Of a DNA stretch of 64,000 nt, positions 56,853-64,000 are shown one piece after another (the first letter of the stretch is position 1; each line of letters opens with the position of its first letter). A program made the translations under genes and the position numbers. Under the pieces are notes generated by a model. It did not search any database and had not been told where the DNA came from. It worked only from the letters and a program-made list of their open reading frames with translations. The DNA comes from Methylaequor sp045563055 (GTDB lineage: Bacteria > Pseudomonadota > Alphaproteobacteria > Methylaequorales > Methylaequoraceae): the NCBI GenBank assembly GCA_045563055.1, contig JBJKUR010000016.1, forward strand, positions 1 to 64,000, in the 5' to 3' direction.

Positions 56853-57164
56853 ATGAAATTCCATTTCATAACAATATGTTTAATTTTTTTTACGTTAACA
56901 ACTTATAAAAAAATTAAATCACAAAATAAAATAGAGAATGAGGTATTGAGTATTTCTGTTAATGGACTTGTATGCGATTTTTGTGCACGTTCAATTGAAA
57001 AACTTTTTAGTAAAAAAGAATCAGTAAAAAGCATCAATGTAAATTTAGAAGAAATGCTAATTACTATAAATTTGAAAAAAGGAAAAATTTTAAATGATGA
57101 CATAATCAGACAAGTTATTAGAGACTCTGGTTATGATATTAAAAAGATTAAACGTGAAAAATAA
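56853..57164 (+). CDS. Exported heavy-metal-associated (MerP-like) protein
   Basis: 103 residues: a hydrophobic leader (about 1-23) and one HMA domain with the metal site GLVCDFCARSIEK (CxxC) and a ferredoxin-like beta-alpha-beta layout. MerP/CopZ-like proteins pass soft metals to a membrane partner, here the MerT-like protein that follows. AAGGAG precedes the ATG. The metal (Hg, Cu, Zn or other) cannot be fixed; no merA reductase is present. Confidence 0.82.
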   Translation: MKFHFITICLIFFTLTTYKKIKSQNKIENEVLSISVNGLVCDFCARSIEKLFSKKESVKSINVNLEEMLITINLKKGKILNDDIIRQVIRDSGYDIKKIKREK

Positions 57165-57534
57165 TATAATAAGACAATTATTTTCTCCATCATTAAGTTT
57201 GTTTACAAGCTTGGGTACTTTGATTTGTTGTGCTTTACCAGCATTATTAATATCAATTGGAATGGGTGCATCTTTGGCTAGCTTTGTATCTGCATTTCCA
57301 TGGATAATATTTATATCCAAATATAAGATACAGACCTTTACTTTAGCAGCTGTCTTGTTGATTGTTTCAGTTTATTTATTTTGGCAAGGACGAAATGCTC
57401 CATGCCCATCAGACCCAATTCAAGCCAAAATTTGTTCGAAACTAAGATTTATAAATTTAATTATGCTTTTTATATCTCTAGTTACTTATTTAGCTGGATT
57501 TTTCTTTGCTTTTGTTGTTGTTAACTTTTTATAG
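57154..57534 (+). CDS. MerT-like membrane protein
   Basis: About 126 residues with three to four hydrophobic helices, a vicinal Cys pair in GTLICCALPALL and a second pair region (NAPCPSDPIQAKICSK) in the loop before the last helix. This is the layout of MerT-type soft-metal importers. Start choice is unsure: GTG 57154 overlaps the end of the HMA gene by 11 bp, ATG 57133 by 32 bp. It closes the metal cassette and is followed by repeat copy E. Confidence 0.75.
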   Translation: MKNNIIRQLFSPSLSLFTSLGTLICCALPALLISIGMGASLASFVSAFPWIIFISKYKIQTFTLAAVLLIVSVYLFWQGRNAPCPSDPIQAKICSKLRFINLIMLFISLVTYLAGFFFAFVVVNFL

Positions 57535-57574
57535 GAAATATAATAGATCTTTAAAATTATCCATATTTAATGAG

Positions 57575-57670
57575 GGATAATCTTGGGGGGTAAAATTACA
57601 AAATTAAGGCTATGAAGTTGATGGAATCAACGACTTTTAGATAAAATAGTAGAGAGAAAGGGAATAGCAA
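57575..57670. repeat. Dispersed intergenic repeat, copy E
   Basis: GGATAATCTTGGGGGGTAAA, ATTACAAAATTAAGGCTATGA and AGAGAGAAAGGGAATAGC align in order with copies A and C. It lies between the MerT-like gene and the second monooxygenase operon. Confidence 0.65.
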
Positions 57671-57816
57671 AAGCATTAAATCTCAATTTTAATTGACAAA
57701 AAAAAATAGATATTTACATGTATTATAATTAATATTTTTATAATTGATAATGAATACAAATTTAAGTCTTATTTAAATATTATATTTTATAGTAATATGT
57801 GAATATTTTTGTATAG

Positions 57817-59142
57817 ATGGAAAAAACAGATGTAGTCATTATTGGTGCTGGAATTGCTGGAATAGCATCAGCATTTTATTTACAAAAAAACTTTCCAAAT
57901 CTTACATTTAAAATAATCGAGTCAAGAAGCAGTGTAGGTGGTACTTGGGATCAAATGAGATTCCCTGGTGTTCGCGCAGATAACGATATGTACACTTATG
58001 GATTCAGCTTTGACCCATGGAAAGGGTCAATAATAGGTAATGGGAAGGAAATTAAAAACTATTTAAGTAACGTTACAGAAAAATTTGATATCAAAAAATA
58101 TGTTTCATTTGACACAGAAGTCAAATCATTAAGTTGGAAAGACAGTAACTGGATTGTAAAAACTACTTCTAAAATATTTACTAGTCAATACGTTATTTGT
58201 TGCACAGGTTCCAGAGATAGAAAAAATCCACATTTACCAAAGTTTAAAAATGAAAAAATCTATAAAGGAAAAATTATACATACGCAAGCTTGGGGAAAAA
58301 CAGACTTTAGAAACAAAAATGTAACTATCGTTGGGAGTGGATGTACCGCTATAACAATGGCACCTTCTATAATCAAATATGCAAAAAAAGTTACGCTTGT
58401 TCAGCGAAGTCCTGCTTGGATAATTAATATTGATAGTCAAGAAAAATCAACACGAATTTATAAAACCTTTCAAGTTTTATGGGATTACTTTTCAAGTAGG
58501 ATTTTTAAAAAGTTTCAAAGAAAAAAAATGATATCGGGTAATACTTATTATAATGAAACTACCACCCCCTCATATGACTATTGGGATCAGCGTCCTGCAA
58601 GTAGTTTGGATAACGATTATTTTTCATCTGTAAAGTCAGAAAAAGTTACTATAGTTCGTCAAGGAATTAGTAGTTGGGAGAGAACTGGTGTTAAGTTAAA
58701 AAATGGAAAAGTTATAAAAAGTGATATCACAATTATGGCCACGGGCGGTAATTCTCAATTATTAGGTGGCATTGATATCTTTATTGAAAATAAAAAAATA
58801 AACATCAATGATACTAGTTGGTATAGAGGAATGATGTTTAGTGGAATACCCAATCTTTTTGCTCATGCGGGATATATTAATTTTAGTTGGACAGCCAGGT
58901 GTGAAATAGTGAGCCAACGTATTTGTAAAACAATTCAATATATAAAGAAAAATAAATTATTAAGTTGTACTCCAAAATATATAGGAGAAAAAACAAAGCC
59001 ATCAATTCAAGCAAATTATATTTTGCGAGCTATGGACCAATTTCCTAATAGAACCTATAAGTTCTATCAAAATTATATTATAGAATATTTAAGTTTTAAA
59101 TTTACAAAAATAAATGATGGAGCATTAGACTTCTCAAAATGA
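57817..59142 (+). CDS. Flavin-containing monooxygenase (BVMO/FMO type), copy 2
   Basis: Same length and motifs as copy 1 (GAGIAGIASAFYL, YKGKIIHTQAW, VGSGCTAITMAPSI). Changes are scattered and conservative, with many silent substitutions, so both copies look functional and under purifying selection. It is followed 16 bp later by the second MetY-like gene. Differences include S67P (FDPWKGS) and D75N near the FAD-binding half. Confidence 0.85.
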   Translation: MEKTDVVIIGAGIAGIASAFYLQKNFPNLTFKIIESRSSVGGTWDQMRFPGVRADNDMYTYGFSFDPWKGSIIGNGKEIKNYLSNVTEKFDIKKYVSFDTEVKSLSWKDSNWIVKTTSKIFTSQYVICCTGSRDRKNPHLPKFKNEKIYKGKIIHTQAWGKTDFRNKNVTIVGSGCTAITMAPSIIKYAKKVTLVQRSPAWIINIDSQEKSTRIYKTFQVLWDYFSSRIFKKFQRKKMISGNTYYNETTTPSYDYWDQRPASSLDNDYFSSVKSEKVTIVRQGISSWERTGVKLKNGKVIKSDITIMATGGNSQLLGGIDIFIENKKININDTSWYRGMMFSGIPNLFAHAGYINFSWTARCEIVSQRICKTIQYIKKNKLLSCTPKYIGEKTKPSIQANYILRAMDQFPNRTYKFYQNYIIEYLSFKFTKINDGALDFSK

Positions 59143-59158
59143 TTAAAGGATTATAAAT

Positions 59159-60439
59159 ATGAAACTAGAATCAATTGCACTTCATCATGGTTATGAATCA
59201 GATAAAAATGATCAGAAATCAGCAACCACCCCAATTTACCAGACCTCGGGATTTACTATTGATAATACACAACATGGAGCAGATTTATTTGACCTTAAAG
59301 TTGAGGGAAATATTTATTCAAGAATAGGTAACCCAACTAATGCAGTTCTTGAAAAAAGAGTTGCGGAAATGGAAGGTGGAATTGCAGCTTTATCTTTGGC
59401 TTCTGGAATGGCTGCAATCGCATATGCCATTCAAACCATTACAAGAGCAGGGGATAATATTGTAAGTACAAATCAATTATATGGAGGGACTTATAACTGT
59501 TTCACTCATAGTTTCCCAAAGCAAGGTATTAAAGTTAAAATGTTTGACGGAGACGATTATAAAGGAATTGATCAGGGAATTGATGAAAAAACCAAAGCCT
59601 TATATTGCGAATCAATTGGTAATCCCTTTGGTAATATTATCGATATCAAAAAATTTGCAGACATTGCTCACAAACATGGGATCCCATTAATTGTAGATAA
59701 TACAGTAGCAACACCATACTTGTGCAGACCAATTGATTTTGGAGCTGATATTGTAATTCACTCTTTAACAAAATATATAGATGGTCATGGCGCTACTATC
59801 GGAGGAATTATTGTTGATTCAGGAAAATTTGATTGGGCCAAAGAACCAAAAAAATTTCCCATGCTTAATGAGCCAGATCCTTCTTATCACGGAATAAAAT
59901 ATACTGAAAAGTTTGGACCGGCTGCTTTTATTGGTTGTTGTAGGGTTGTTCCATTAAGAGAAACAGGAGCTTGTCTATCACCTAATAATGCATACATAAT
60001 AATGCTAGGACTTGAATCGTTGGGTGTAAGAATGGAAAGACATTGCAAAAATGCACTTGCGCTTGCGAAATATCTAGAGGAACACGAAAGTGTAAAATGG
60101 GTTAATTATGCTGCTCTGCCTAACGATAAATACTATAATATTTGTAAAAAAATTACGAATGGTCAAGCATCTGGTATTATTAGTTTTGGTATCAAAGGTG
60201 GAAAAGATTCAGGTGCTAAGTTTATTGATGCACTTCAAATGATTTTAAGAGTGCTTAGTATGGGTGATGCTAAGTCACTTGCATGTCATCCAGCCTCAAC
60301 ATTACATAGGCAATTGACTTCTGAACAAAAAGCTTTAGCAGGCGTAAGCGAAGACTTGATTAGAATTTCTGTGGGTATTGAGCATATTGATGATATTATT
60401 AATGATGTTGAACAAGCAATTGAGGCCTCAAAAAAATAA
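59159..60439 (+). CDS. metY: O-acetylhomoserine sulfhydrylase-like PLP enzyme, copy 2
   Basis: 426 residues, differing from copy 1 at only four of the first hundred positions by my count (for example D13E and D62A). PLP lysine HSLTKYIDGHG and all family marks are kept. Its higher conservation than the partner monooxygenase suggests a tightly constrained enzyme. Operon layout is as in copy 1. Confidence 0.88.
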   Translation: MKLESIALHHGYESDKNDQKSATTPIYQTSGFTIDNTQHGADLFDLKVEGNIYSRIGNPTNAVLEKRVAEMEGGIAALSLASGMAAIAYAIQTITRAGDNIVSTNQLYGGTYNCFTHSFPKQGIKVKMFDGDDYKGIDQGIDEKTKALYCESIGNPFGNIIDIKKFADIAHKHGIPLIVDNTVATPYLCRPIDFGADIVIHSLTKYIDGHGATIGGIIVDSGKFDWAKEPKKFPMLNEPDPSYHGIKYTEKFGPAAFIGCCRVVPLRETGACLSPNNAYIIMLGLESLGVRMERHCKNALALAKYLEEHESVKWVNYAALPNDKYYNICKKITNGQASGIISFGIKGGKDSGAKFIDALQMILRVLSMGDAKSLACHPASTLHRQLTSEQKALAGVSEDLIRISVGIEHIDDIINDVEQAIEASKK

Positions 60440-60553
60440 TTAATTTTTTTAAAACTTCACACAATGATTTATTAGTTAAACACTTGGAAATTAAAATAAG
60501 CAAAGTTATTCTTCCTCAACTGAATTAACATATTTGTGAGTATTATAACAGGG

Positions 60554-61429
60554 ATGATAACAAACTTTTTTCACCGATATATTTATAAAACTTTAATTTT
60601 TGTTATTCTAATTATATTATTGTCAGGGTGTTCAAGCACAAGGTTTCTCTACACATTTTTAGAAGAACTTGTAAAGGATGAGGTTTCCTTTTTTTTTGAT
60701 TTGGATATGGAAGAACAAATCTTTATGAGTAAGCAAGTTTCGGAGATGGTTAATTGGCACCGAACATCAATTTTACCAAACTATGCAGACTATCTAAACG
60801 ATATAGCAGATAAAATTGAAGTAGGTAAATATGATGCTGCTTACATTAACGATGCTTTAACCAATGGTCGAAATCTAATTGAGGAAACTGTAACTGGTTT
60901 AACCCCATATGCTTCAAAATTTCTTATTCGTCACCAAACACCTAAAGCCATCGAATACATGGAAAAAAAAATGTCTACACGCAATCAAGAACGGTTAACC
61001 GAACTTTCGGAAACTGATGATATACTTTTTGAAGAACGTCTTAAGCGTTTAACGTCAGGTTTCAAGCGGTTTACCGGCTATCTTACTGATGCCCAGGTGA
61101 CTCTACTTAGAGAGCATGCTAGTGGCACTTTAGGTGAATCGAAGATTCGATTAAATATAAGGACGCAGCGACAAAAGATATTTCTAGCATTTATTAGGAA
61201 TCAGCCGTCAGAAGTAGAACTTACAGCACATCTCAACAAACTTTTATTAAGTAATTATGCTATTAGTAATCCTGTTGACCAAGGTTTTTCAGAAGCTTCT
61301 TTAAGTCGTTTTCGGGAATTATTAATAAAAATTCTTGCTATTTCTTCAACCTCTCAGAGAGAGAATATAATCAGTAAATTTAGAGACTATGCAAAAGATT
61401 TTAAAGAGGTTTCAGGATATAGGGGTTAG
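60554..61429 (+). CDS. DUF6279-like lipoprotein, copy 2
   Basis: About 291 residues from ATG 60554 (GTG 60536 is an alternative). The signal sequence has lipobox LSGC, with Cys near residue 25. It shares WHRTSILPNYADYL, GLTPYASKFLIRHQT and an SEASLSRFRELL block with the gene at 36537, but is clearly diverged. It follows the second monooxygenase-MetY operon by about 115 bp. Function unknown; expected to be a lipid-anchored envelope protein. Confidence 0.75.
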   Translation: MITNFFHRYIYKTLIFVILIILLSGCSSTRFLYTFLEELVKDEVSFFFDLDMEEQIFMSKQVSEMVNWHRTSILPNYADYLNDIADKIEVGKYDAAYINDALTNGRNLIEETVTGLTPYASKFLIRHQTPKAIEYMEKKMSTRNQERLTELSETDDILFEERLKRLTSGFKRFTGYLTDAQVTLLREHASGTLGESKIRLNIRTQRQKIFLAFIRNQPSEVELTAHLNKLLLSNYAISNPVDQGFSEASLSRFRELLIKILAISSTSQRENIISKFRDYAKDFKEVSGYRG

Positions 61430-61972
61430 GGTGAGGTAGATAGTAATGATATACAGGAAGAGAATTAGACCAAATTAAGTCGAGGTTGGAAGGTTAATAT
61501 AGATTTATTGAACTTAATTTTTAGTAATTTACTTTATTCTATGCCAAGAAGGTTCTTAATAAAAACCAAATGGTAAAAGCGCAAGTCCAAAAGATAAGTA
61601 AAAATCTAATTACTATTTTGGGTTTGATTTCAATTTTCATAAAGACGTGGTAACTCCTAAAATTCTGTAAAATTGTGTATTGATTAAATTTTTTAAATTT
61701 ATCTATGAAACTATATGGAAAAAATTATATATATTTCAATAATTTATTGGTAATACGAAGATACTGTGGACGGTTTCTAGACTTACTATTCATGATATTT
61801 TATAGTATAAAGTATTATTACCTAAAATAATTTATAAAATAAAAAAATAGTAATATTGAAGAAAAAATAATATAAATTAAAAATAATATCTTAATATAGT
61901 TAAGATATTTCTGTTGATTATAGCTATTTTGAAAAAATTAAAAATTCGAATTCTTTTTACTCAAATATTAAA
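61430..61972. other. Intergenic region of 540 bp before the second dioxygenase operon
   Basis: Left part carries purine-rich remnants (GGGTGAGGTAGATAG, CAGGAAGAGAATTAGACC) that may be a decayed repeat copy. One 33-codon minus-strand frame is listed separately. The right 300 bp is extremely AT-rich and must hold the dioxygenase promoter. Confidence 0.5.
61539..61640 (-). CDS. Possible 33-residue single-helix membrane peptide
   Basis: Frame with a basic N-terminus (KIEIKPKIVIR) followed by one hydrophobic helix (FLLIFWTCAFTIWFLL) and RTFLA. AGGAG occurs 13 bases before the ATG, which is a long spacing. The positive-inside layout is typical of small membrane proteins, but AT-rich DNA can produce this by chance. 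Confidence 0.3.
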   Translation of the reverse strand: MKIEIKPKIVIRFLLIFWTCAFTIWFLLRTFLA

Positions 61973-62986
61973 ATGATTGAACAAAAAAAATTACAAAAAG
62001 AAATGCACACAAAATTTGATGAATCTCTAAAGAATGAAAATAAGACTTGGGACAAAGATAATCAAGCTTGGTGGGACTGGTATGTCTCTCTGGCTGATAA
62101 CTCAAAAACAAATACAAGGGATTCTTTTTTAGAGTTACCTGAACCACCAAAGATAAAATATCCATCGAAAATTGATTTAAAACAACAACTCTCAATTCCT
62201 TACAACTTAACAATGGATAACGTTAAAACTTTTCAAAAGAATGGTTTCATTAAATTAAAAAATGTTTTAACTCATAGTGCTGTGCACGCTTTGCGTTGTG
62301 AAATTCAATTACTCTTAAAAAAAAATTTTTCGAATTATTATGAAAGTAAAAATAATCGTTTTTTAAGTCTTGAAATGATGTGGCTAGAAAATACTTTAAT
62401 TAGAGAATTTGTTTTAAGTCCTCGAATAACAAAGATTTGTGCAGAGTTACTTTCAGTAAAAAGAATACGTCTATATCACGACAATGCTTTAGTTAAAGAA
62501 TCGGGGTGTGGCCGTACCCCATGGCATTATGACGAACACCATTATCCTTTAGAAACAAATGATGTTATAACTGCATGGATTCCAGCTCAAGCAATACCAA
62601 TGGAAATGGGTCCTTTAACTTTCGCAAAACCATTAGAGGTTTATAAACTTGTAAAAGACATTAAATTTAATGAATTTGATACAAGTTACGATAAAAAAAT
62701 AAATAATGTTTTTAAAACCAAAAAAGTTTCAATAGTCGAAGAACCTTTTGAATTAGGTGAGGTAAGTTTTCATCACAACCTTAGTTTTCACACTGCCTCA
62801 GAAAACAAAACCACTCAAAGTCGGGTTGTTTTAGCTAATACATATTTTGCAGATGGTGCACGTGTTGTAAATAACCCTACTATGATTTCAGGAGATTGGA
62901 AAAAATTTATTCCTGCAACTAAGCCAGGTGAAGTAATTTCGAGTAATTTGAACCCAATTTGTTGGCCTGTAAATAGTAAGATTTAG
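61973..62986 (+). CDS. PhyH-family Fe(II)/2-oxoglutarate dioxygenase, copy 2
   Basis: 337 residues, colinear with 43446-44459. Iron ligands WHYDEHHYP and the distal His in FHHNLSFHTASENKTTQSR are kept, as is the unusual WDKDNQAWWDWYVSLADN near the N-terminus. The active-site neighbours differ slightly (DDHHFP versus DEHHYP), which could shift substrate preference. It is followed 11 bp later by the second methyltransferase. Confidence 0.85.
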   Translation: MIEQKKLQKEMHTKFDESLKNENKTWDKDNQAWWDWYVSLADNSKTNTRDSFLELPEPPKIKYPSKIDLKQQLSIPYNLTMDNVKTFQKNGFIKLKNVLTHSAVHALRCEIQLLLKKNFSNYYESKNNRFLSLEMMWLENTLIREFVLSPRITKICAELLSVKRIRLYHDNALVKESGCGRTPWHYDEHHYPLETNDVITAWIPAQAIPMEMGPLTFAKPLEVYKLVKDIKFNEFDTSYDKKINNVFKTKKVSIVEEPFELGEVSFHHNLSFHTASENKTTQSRVVLANTYFADGARVVNNPTMISGDWKKFIPATKPGEVISSNLNPICWPVNSKI

Positions 62987-62997
62987 TACAAAATTTT

Positions 62998-63927
62998 ATG
63001 TTTTCTAAAAATAATTATACGAGTTTAAATTCATCATGGATTAACAAAATCGTCTCAGGGGAGGACCCTAATAGCCAAGATTTGTTAGACCATCTTCATA
63101 CTATCCACGATAGTTATGCAGGTTTTACTGAAAACATTGCAACCAGTTGTTGTGATTCGGATGGAAAGAATAGCTACGAATTACTTTTAGATACTATTGA
63201 TCCAAATTTCCACAACGATATTCTTGATTTAGCATGCGGTAGTGGAGTTCTTTTAGAGTATTGTAATAATCGCTTTCCCTTTAATCTCAAACTTTCCGGT
63301 GTGGATATGAATGACAGTGAGCTTAAACTTGCTCGAACTAGACTTTTAAATCAAGATATAAATTTTTATAATGCAAAGGCCCAAGAATTAAACTTTTTGA
63401 AAGATTCATCTAAAGATGTAATATTTTGCCATTGGGCTTTAACGCTAATGGATCCAGTCGTTCCTGTATTAAAAACTATTAAAAGAATACTAAAAAATCA
63501 GGGTATTTTCTCTGCAATTGTTGATGGAGATTCAAATGCTGCACCTGGCTATTTAGAGGTCTATAATATCATATATAAATATGTACAAAAAATATTCCCT
63601 AATTATGGATTATTAGAGTTAGGTGATCCAAGAGTAAGAACTTTGAAAACTCTTGATGAACTCATTAAAAAAATATTTATAGACTGTGAGATAAAGATAA
63701 CTTCTCATTTACTTACTTTTAAAGAGACACCCGATGTTCTAGCTAAAGAAGTTTCAGGATTTTTCTATGCTTCATTAGTTCTATCATCTAAACATTATGA
63801 TATTTTAGTATCAGAACTTAAAGAACATTTTAATAAAATTTCAGTTAATGGTTTAAGTGATTTTAATCTTCCAGTAAATCGTGTGATAGTTAAAAAGACA
63901 TCGAAATCATATTTGCAAAAAAGATAA
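62998..63927 (+). CDS. SAM-dependent methyltransferase of the dioxygenase operon, copy 2
   Basis: 309 residues, colinear with 44477-45406. SAM motif ILDLACGSGVLLEYC, SGVDMND and CHWALTLMDPVVPVLK are conserved. Variation is concentrated in the N-terminal 60 and the C-terminal third. The symporter start follows after 7 bp as in copy 1. Confidence 0.85.
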   Translation: MFSKNNYTSLNSSWINKIVSGEDPNSQDLLDHLHTIHDSYAGFTENIATSCCDSDGKNSYELLLDTIDPNFHNDILDLACGSGVLLEYCNNRFPFNLKLSGVDMNDSELKLARTRLLNQDINFYNAKAQELNFLKDSSKDVIFCHWALTLMDPVVPVLKTIKRILKNQGIFSAIVDGDSNAAPGYLEVYNIIYKYVQKIFPNYGLLELGDPRVRTLKTLDELIKKIFIDCEIKITSHLLTFKETPDVLAKEVSGFFYASLVLSSKHYDILVSELKEHFNKISVNGLSDFNLPVNRVIVKKTSKSYLQKR

Positions 63928-63934
63928 TATCTGT

Positions 63935-64000
63935 ATGATATTCTTGAGCTTTTGTTTATTTCTCATTTTATTCACGTTAGTAGGTTCTTTATCAGTTCTT
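63935..64000 (+). CDS. Sodium:solute symporter, copy 2, cut by window end
   Basis: The 22 visible codons (IFLSFCLFLILFTLVGSLSVL after Met) match the start of the symporter at 45414 at all but a few positions. This shows that the entire three-gene operon is duplicated. The rest lies outside the window. Confidence 0.8.
   Translation, partial: MIFLSFCLFLILFTLVGSLSVL

Larger units (their letters stand above)
57700..60510 (+). repeat. Duplicated segment, copy 2 (leader plus monooxygenase-MetY operon)
   Basis: Counterpart of 51713-54520. Gene lengths (441 and 426 codons), the 16-bp gap and the promoter-proximal AGATATTTACATGTATTATA are preserved. Confidence 0.85.

Noticed and set aside
55784..57534. 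Mercury resistance operon
   Set aside because: No merR or merA, and the HMA/MerT-like pair also occurs in other metal contexts.
49079..57670. Idea that the intergenic repeats are decayed tRNA-Ser ends left by integration
   Set aside because: GGAGAGACAGGGA resembles a reversed acceptor/T-stem only loosely; no TTCGAA T-loop, anticodon arm or integrase is present.
1..64000. CRISPR arrays, prophage, insertion sequences, rRNA or tRNA genes
   Set aside because: No regularly spaced repeats, transposase or phage structural genes, and no clover-leaf sequence was recognised on reading; a dedicated tRNA scan was not possible.

Overview
The window is AT-rich (roughly 30% G+C by eye) and gene-dense. It looks like chromosome of a low-GC, probably marine alphaproteobacterium. 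Three things point that way: the ntrY-ntrX-trkA-dat-hflX gene order, an SOS operator of the alphaproteobacterial form (GTTC-N7-GTTC) in front of umuDC, and an Irr-type inverted repeat in front of katG. The lineage is an inference; no rRNA, tRNA, CRISPR array, integrase or insertion sequence was seen.

Region 1 (1-31.5 kb) is mostly core and housekeeping. It starts inside ntrY and continues with ntrX (degenerate AAA+ domain), trkA, a class IV aminotransferase and hflX; hfq, often found beside hflX, is absent. Then come a beta-hydroxyacid dehydrogenase, clpB, a family III CoA-transferase and a rhomboid protease. A complete four-gene ligase-associated DNA repair module follows (helicase, PdeM-like phosphoesterase, MBL exonuclease, ATP-dependent ligase), arranged divergently around a 30-bp gap. 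Next are a LexA-controlled umuD-umuC plus a small unknown gene, several small unknowns, katG, an IsdG/ABM-type monooxygenase, a cytoplasmic molybdopterin oxidoreductase, an M32 carboxypeptidase, a YdjM-like membrane protein and a MORN-repeat protein.

Region 2 (31.5-43 kb) opens with a zinc-starvation operon: a ZnuD-like TonB receptor, a MerC-like protein and a DUF1826 protein. A perfect Zur-type palindrome overlaps its promoter -10. The receptor is split by one extra base in an 8-base homopolymer. A free-standing 25-codon pqqA with its own terminator lies just upstream. Further on are a TPR-SGNH protein, a DUF6279-like lipoprotein, rhlE with a tandem-repeat tail, typA and a SulP transporter.

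Region 3 (43.4-64 kb) is a mosaic of duplicated modules. A PhyH dioxygenase/methyltransferase/sodium-solute symporter operon occurs at 43.4-46.8 kb and again from 62 kb to the window edge. A flavin monooxygenase/MetY-like operon occurs at 51.8-54.4 and 57.8-60.4 kb, with its leader copied too. A second DUF6279-like lipoprotein gene lies at 60.5 kb. Between the modules are a second pqqA encoding exactly the same peptide, a third pqqA-type terminator without a pqqA, and at least five copies of a roughly 95-bp intergenic repeat. A four-gene heavy-metal-type cassette and a zinc metallopeptidase sit between the monooxygenase operons. An NDH-2-like dehydrogenase with a C-terminal cyclic-nucleotide-binding domain is also frameshifted in an 8-A run.

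The most unusual material is in regions 2 and 3: orphan pqqA loci without pqqBCDE in sight, and paired catabolic or tailoring operons separated by a dispersed repeat. No pathway assignment for the duplicated operons can be proven from sequence alone.
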